Below are positions 60,821 to 64,000 of a stretch of DNA of 64,000 nt, in pieces; the first letter of the stretch is position 1, and every line of letters starts with the position of its first letter. Below the pieces are notes generated by a model. It worked only from the letters and a program-made list of their open reading frames with translations. It made no database searches and was not told the DNA's origin. The DNA comes from Methylobacterium oryzae. GTDB taxonomy: Bacteria > Pseudomonadota > Alphaproteobacteria > Rhizobiales > Beijerinckiaceae. The translations under genes and the position numbers were made by a program. The DNA lies in the NCBI RefSeq assembly GCF_021398735.1, contig NZ_CP090350.1, positions 382,001 through 446,000 on the forward strand, in the 5' to 3' direction.

Positions 60821-61372
60821 CTAAGGGTATTTCTCCCAGGTTAGGGTGATGACGCTCATCCTGCCGTCGACGTTGAACTTGAACGGCACCGTCGTGAGGA
60901 CGAGCCGCCCGTTCTCCTGCGCGACGTGCCGGACCTGGGAGGTCCCGGTCCAGGCCTCGTTCCAGGACGTGTCGATGTCGTGGACGATCCGGTCGCCCTC
61001 GAGCCGGTAGGTCCCGGCATAGGCGAAGAAGGTCTTGTGGAGCTTGATCCGGTCCGCGTCGGACATCTTGTCGTTGGCGATCGGCCGCTCCCGGCCTTCG
61101 TGGGCGCAGACCACCATCATGCGCCCGTCGCGGCCGTAATGGATCCAGCCGGTCGGCTTCGGGCCGCCGTAGGCGTCGATCGTCTCGCCCGTGTCCACGA
61201 TCCGGCGCGTGGCCGCGGCGAGGCGCCAGGTCCCGACGACCGCGTCCGCGTCCACCGCCCATCCGGGCGAGATGCCGAGACAACCCGAGACCAGGACGGC
61301 GGTGCCCGCGACGCCGACCATCGCCGTCTCGGCGAGCCGAGACCTGCGCAACCCCTGTTCGACGACGCGCAT
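60821..61372 (-). CDS. Lipocalin-like lipoprotein
   Basis: 183 residues from ATG 61372; an upstream ATG at 61396 lacks a ribosome site. The N-terminus ends in a lipobox-like LVSGC (about residue 30), suggesting a lipid anchor. The rest fits the lipocalin_5 family: VVGTWRLAAATRRIVDTGET, GWIHYGRDGRMMVVCAHEG and FFAYAGTYRLEGDRIVHDID. The fold is a small barrel whose ligand is unknown. It is 66 bases upstream of the NTF2-like gene and likely cotranscribed. Confidence 0.82.
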   Translation of the reverse strand: MRVVEQGLRRSRLAETAMVGVAGTAVLVSGCLGISPGWAVDADAVVGTWRLAAATRRIVDTGETIDAYGGPKPTGWIHYGRDGRMMVVCAHEGRERPIANDKMSDADRIKLHKTFFAYAGTYRLEGDRIVHDIDTSWNEAWTGTSQVRHVAQENGRLVLTTVPFKFNVDGRMSVITLTWEKYP

Positions 61373-61782
61373 CGCAGCGACCCCCGGTAAGGCCATGGGG
61401 ACTCAGAGCACGAACCAGACCGTACGCGACAGAACCATCATTGAATACCATGATCGGTGCGAATGCAAGGCATATGTGCTGATTTGATAAAAGCGAAAAC
61501 AGTCAAAGATCTGATATGGTCCGAATGGCGCTGGAAAGATAAGTATAGATGCGCCCGAGAGACCCGCGCGGCCTGCCGGCCGAGTCGACGGCGCGCGCGG
61601 CGGCGACGTTCGGGAGGGGGATCGGCCGCCCGCATGCGGAAACGTCCTGATCCGCGTGTCCGGATCGTCCTTTCCACCTGCGCGAGGCATGCGAACATCT
61701 GCGCGTCCGAGACGATTGACCGCTCATCGGGGGAATGCCGCGCGCCTATCGAGGGTGGCGCGCAGGGGCTACGGTCCCACTG
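61373..61782. other. Intergenic region, no gene seen
   Basis: No supported gene. The stretch 61440-61550 is clearly more AT-rich than its surroundings (TTGATAAAAGCGAAAACAG region) and probably holds the promoters of the divergent lipoprotein and oligopeptidase genes. Confidence 0.5.
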
Positions 61783-63873
61783 ATGTCCGCGGCAACCGAC
61801 CCCCACCCCGACCCCAGGCCGACCCTCGCGCGGCCCGACGACGATCCGTACCTCTGGCTGGAGGAGGTCGACGGGCCCGACGCGCTCGCCTGGGTCGAGG
61901 CACGCAACGCGGAGACGCTCGCCCGCTACGGCGATGCCGGCTTCCTCCGCGACCGCGACATCGCCCGGGACCTCCTCGACCGGCCGGACCGCATCCCGTT
62001 CGTCCAGCGCTTCGGCAGCTGGCTCTACAATTTCTGGACGGACGGCGCGCATCCGCGCGGCCTGTGGCGGCGCGTCGACGCGGCCGGCTACCGCGCCGCG
62101 GTCCCGGACTGGGAGATCCTGCTCGATCTCGACCATCTCGCGGCGACGGAGGGCGAGGACTGGGTCTGGGCCGGGGCGACGATCCTCAGGGACGCGCTCG
62201 ATCGCGCCCTCGTGCGCCTCAGCCGCGGCGGCAAGGACGCGGCCGTGATCCGCGAGTTCGATCTGGACACCCGCACCTTCGTGGCCGACGGCTTCGTCCT
62301 GCCCGAGGGCAAGGGCGGCGCGACGTGGCTCGATCGCGAGACGGTGCTCCTGTCGAGCGCCCTCGGCCCGGGCATGGCCACGCGGTCCGGTTACGCGCGC
62401 ACCGTCCGGCTCTGGCCGCGCGGCACGGACCCGCGCGACGCGTCCGTCCTGTTCGAGACCGCCGAGACCAGCATGGCGGTCTGGGGCGCGTCCGACCGGC
62501 AGACCGGGACCGAGCGGATCACGGTCGTCGAGCAGCTCGGCTTCTTCGACGCGGCTGTCCATATCGGCGATCGCGGCGGCCTGCGCGCGCGCCTCGACCT
62601 GCCCACGCATGCCGGGGTCCAGCTGCACCGCGACCACCTGTCCGTGCGGCTGCGGCGGCCCTGGACGGTGGACGGCGTCGCGCACGACACCGACACGGTG
62701 CTGGCGATCGCGCTCCCCGACCTGCTGGCGGGAGGCCGCGCCTTCACGGTCCTCTGGCAGCCGGACGCGCGGCTCGCCCTGCAGAGGGTGTTCTGGTCGG
62801 CCGGGCGGCTGATCGTGGACGTGCTCGAGGACCTGCGCCCCACCTACCGGGTCTTCGAGCCGGGGCCGGGCGGCTGGACCGAGCGGCCCCTCGCTGGGTT
62901 GCCCGCCCTGGGTTCCGTCCATCTCTGGCCCCTCGACGGCGATCCGGAGCGGGCGGACGGAGCCCTGCTGGCGCTGGCCCACGATCCGGTGACGCCGCCG
63001 GCGCTGCTCGCCTTCCCGCCCGCGCTCGACGCCCCGGCCGTCCTGCGTCGGGCGCCCCCGGCCTTCGACGCGCGCGGCATCCGGGTGACGCGCCACGAGG
63101 CCGTGTCGGCGGACGAGACGCGCGTGCCCTACGTTCAGGTCGGGCCGGAAGCCGAGACCGGTGCGGCCCCCGTCTACCTGACGGCCTATGGCGGGTTCGG
63201 GCTCTCGCGCCTGCCGGATTACCAGCCCGTGCTGGGCAAGCTCTGGCTGGAGCGGGGCGGCACCTGCGTGACCGCCAACATCCGCGGCGGCGGCGAGTTC
63301 GGCACCCGCTGGCACCACGCGGGCCGGCGCGAGGGCAAGGCCCGGGCGCACGACGACTTCGCCGCGGTGGCCGCCGATCTCGTGGCCCGCGGCGTGACGC
63401 GGCCGGGGCGGATCGCGGCCGAGGGCGGCTCGAACGGAGGCCTGCTGATCGCCAACATGCTCACCCGCTACCCGGAGCGGTTCGGGGCGCTGGCCTGCAC
63501 GATCCCGCTGATCGACATGCGCCGCTACACGAAGCTCCTGGCCGGCGCGAGCTGGATCGCGGAGTACGGCGATCCGGACGACCCGCAGGACTGGGCGTTC
63601 CTGTCCGGCATCTCCGCCTACCACGCCGCCGAGGCCGGGCGGGCCTACCCGCCGATCCTGCTGGCCACGAGCCGCGGCGACGACCGGGTCCATCCAGGCC
63701 ACGCGCGGAAGATGGCGCAGAAGCTCCGCGTCCTCGGCTGCGACGTCGCCTTCTACGAGCCCGCGACCGGCGGGCACGGCGCCGGCAAGGACAGCGAGCA
63801 GACGGCGGCGTTCCGGGCGCTGGGGCTCACCTTCCTGCGCCGCGCCATCGGATGGGATGACCCGGTCGCGTGA
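61783..63873 (+). CDS. Prolyl oligopeptidase family serine peptidase (S9A)
   Basis: 696 residues, full length. The N-terminal start DDDPYLWLEEVDGPDALAWV and the seven-bladed propeller (about 70-400) are followed by the alpha/beta hydrolase domain with Ser550 in AAEGGSNGGLLI, Asp633/634 in SRGDDRVHPGH and His665 in ATGGHGAGKD. GGGEFGTRWHHAGRREGK is the conserved strand-loop of S9A. There is no signal peptide, so the enzyme is cytoplasmic. It cleaves short peptides after Pro or basic residues. The ATG at 61783 is the natural domain start. Confidence 0.95.
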   Translation: MSAATDPHPDPRPTLARPDDDPYLWLEEVDGPDALAWVEARNAETLARYGDAGFLRDRDIARDLLDRPDRIPFVQRFGSWLYNFWTDGAHPRGLWRRVDAAGYRAAVPDWEILLDLDHLAATEGEDWVWAGATILRDALDRALVRLSRGGKDAAVIREFDLDTRTFVADGFVLPEGKGGATWLDRETVLLSSALGPGMATRSGYARTVRLWPRGTDPRDASVLFETAETSMAVWGASDRQTGTERITVVEQLGFFDAAVHIGDRGGLRARLDLPTHAGVQLHRDHLSVRLRRPWTVDGVAHDTDTVLAIALPDLLAGGRAFTVLWQPDARLALQRVFWSAGRLIVDVLEDLRPTYRVFEPGPGGWTERPLAGLPALGSVHLWPLDGDPERADGALLALAHDPVTPPALLAFPPALDAPAVLRRAPPAFDARGIRVTRHEAVSADETRVPYVQVGPEAETGAAPVYLTAYGGFGLSRLPDYQPVLGKLWLERGGTCVTANIRGGGEFGTRWHHAGRREGKARAHDDFAAVAADLVARGVTRPGRIAAEGGSNGGLLIANMLTRYPERFGALACTIPLIDMRRYTKLLAGASWIAEYGDPDDPQDWAFLSGISAYHAAEAGRAYPPILLATSRGDDRVHPGHARKMAQKLRVLGCDVAFYEPATGGHGAGKDSEQTAAFRALGLTFLRRAIGWDDPVA

Positions 63874-63922
63874 GCGCGGCCTCGACCCGAACCGCGGCAT
63901 CGTCCGGGTCCGCATACGGGAA

Positions 63923-63944
63923 CGGCGGGGCTCTCGCCCCGCCG
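63923..63944 (+). terminator. Hairpin after the oligopeptidase gene
   Basis: CGGCGGGGC (63923-63931) and GCCCCGCCG (63936-63944) form a perfect 9-bp stem with loop TCTC, 50 bases after the stop codon. No U-run follows. Confidence 0.6.
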
Positions 63945-64000
63945 CTCACGCCGTCCGTTCGGGCAGTCCGTCGCCCGGGCGGCCCCGAGGACCGCCGCGG

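Noticed and set aside
61438..63915. A very long open frame on the minus strand opposite the prolyl oligopeptidase gene
   Set aside because: Its product is Arg/Gly/Asp/Val-rich low-complexity sequence; it is the usual antisense shadow of a high-GC gene, while the plus strand has complete S9A motifs.

Overview
The window is about 70% GC and its gene content is typical of Alphaproteobacteria, most like Methylobacterium/Methylorubrum or a close Hyphomicrobiales relative. The clues are a DUF6894 protein, CheB-CheR-PAS hybrid, RepABC-type partition genes and rhizobial-style intergenic repeats. No rRNA, tRNA or core housekeeping cluster is visible. A complete replication and partition block at 40.0-45.4 kb says this is a plasmid or megaplasmid, or a chromosome carrying an integrated one. 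The organism name is inference.

Layout. 0.2-6.3 kb: two small unknown genes, a CheB-CheR-PAS hybrid, DUF6894, and a TetR repressor divergent from a glutathione transferase and a tautomerase. 6.6-8.5 kb: ECF sigma factor, membrane anti-sigma factor and a convergent secreted fasciclin protein. 8.8-10.1 kb: an IS3-family element. 10.4-13.3 kb: an ECF41 sigma factor with cupin, NAD(P)-binding and AhpD-like partner genes, two of them behind near-consensus ECF41 promoters. 13.6-18.9 kb: an amino-acid locus (IclR regulator, PLP aminotransferase, cation symporter, periplasmic binding protein) that ends in an aspartase gene cut by a second IS3-family element. Just beyond that element lies a broken integrase, so sequence was probably lost by recombination. 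20.8-24.1 kb: secreted small-domain proteins, an alpha/beta hydrolase and an AraC regulator.

24.2-29.0 kb is a biosynthetic operon: DHA2 exporter, type III polyketide synthase, methyltransferase, flavin oxygenase. It is divergent from a histidine kinase/response regulator pair (29.3-31.4 kb). 31.6-39.3 kb: secreted hydrolase, tautomerase, SDR, GlxA-type AraC regulator, a second hydrolase, an IS110-family element sitting inside an intergenic repeat, a TetR/RidA divergon with two 15-bp operators, and a 33-residue membrane peptide.

40.0-45.4 kb is the replication region. It has seven iterons in mirror-image groups, an iteron-type RepA_C initiator, a frameshifted repC, and repA/repB partition genes with two identical 16-bp palindromes (candidate parS sites). 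The order repC-repA-repB is unusual. 45.5-50.8 kb: a secreted unknown, an exported LigJ-like amidohydrolase coupled to an exported beta-propeller, a duplicate of the 31.6-kb hydrolase, a FlK-like thioesterase and a ComEA-like protein.

51.0-60.3 kb is catabolic. It holds RidA, a MOSC protein and a flavin/[2Fe-2S] reductase in one operon, an MHS-type transporter and an XRE-cupin regulator sharing one operator sequence, a hydrolase-fold protein that lacks its nucleophile, then a GntR regulator, aldehyde dehydrogenase and aromatic-acid-type MFS carrier. The window closes with two small exported proteins and a complete S9A prolyl oligopeptidase.
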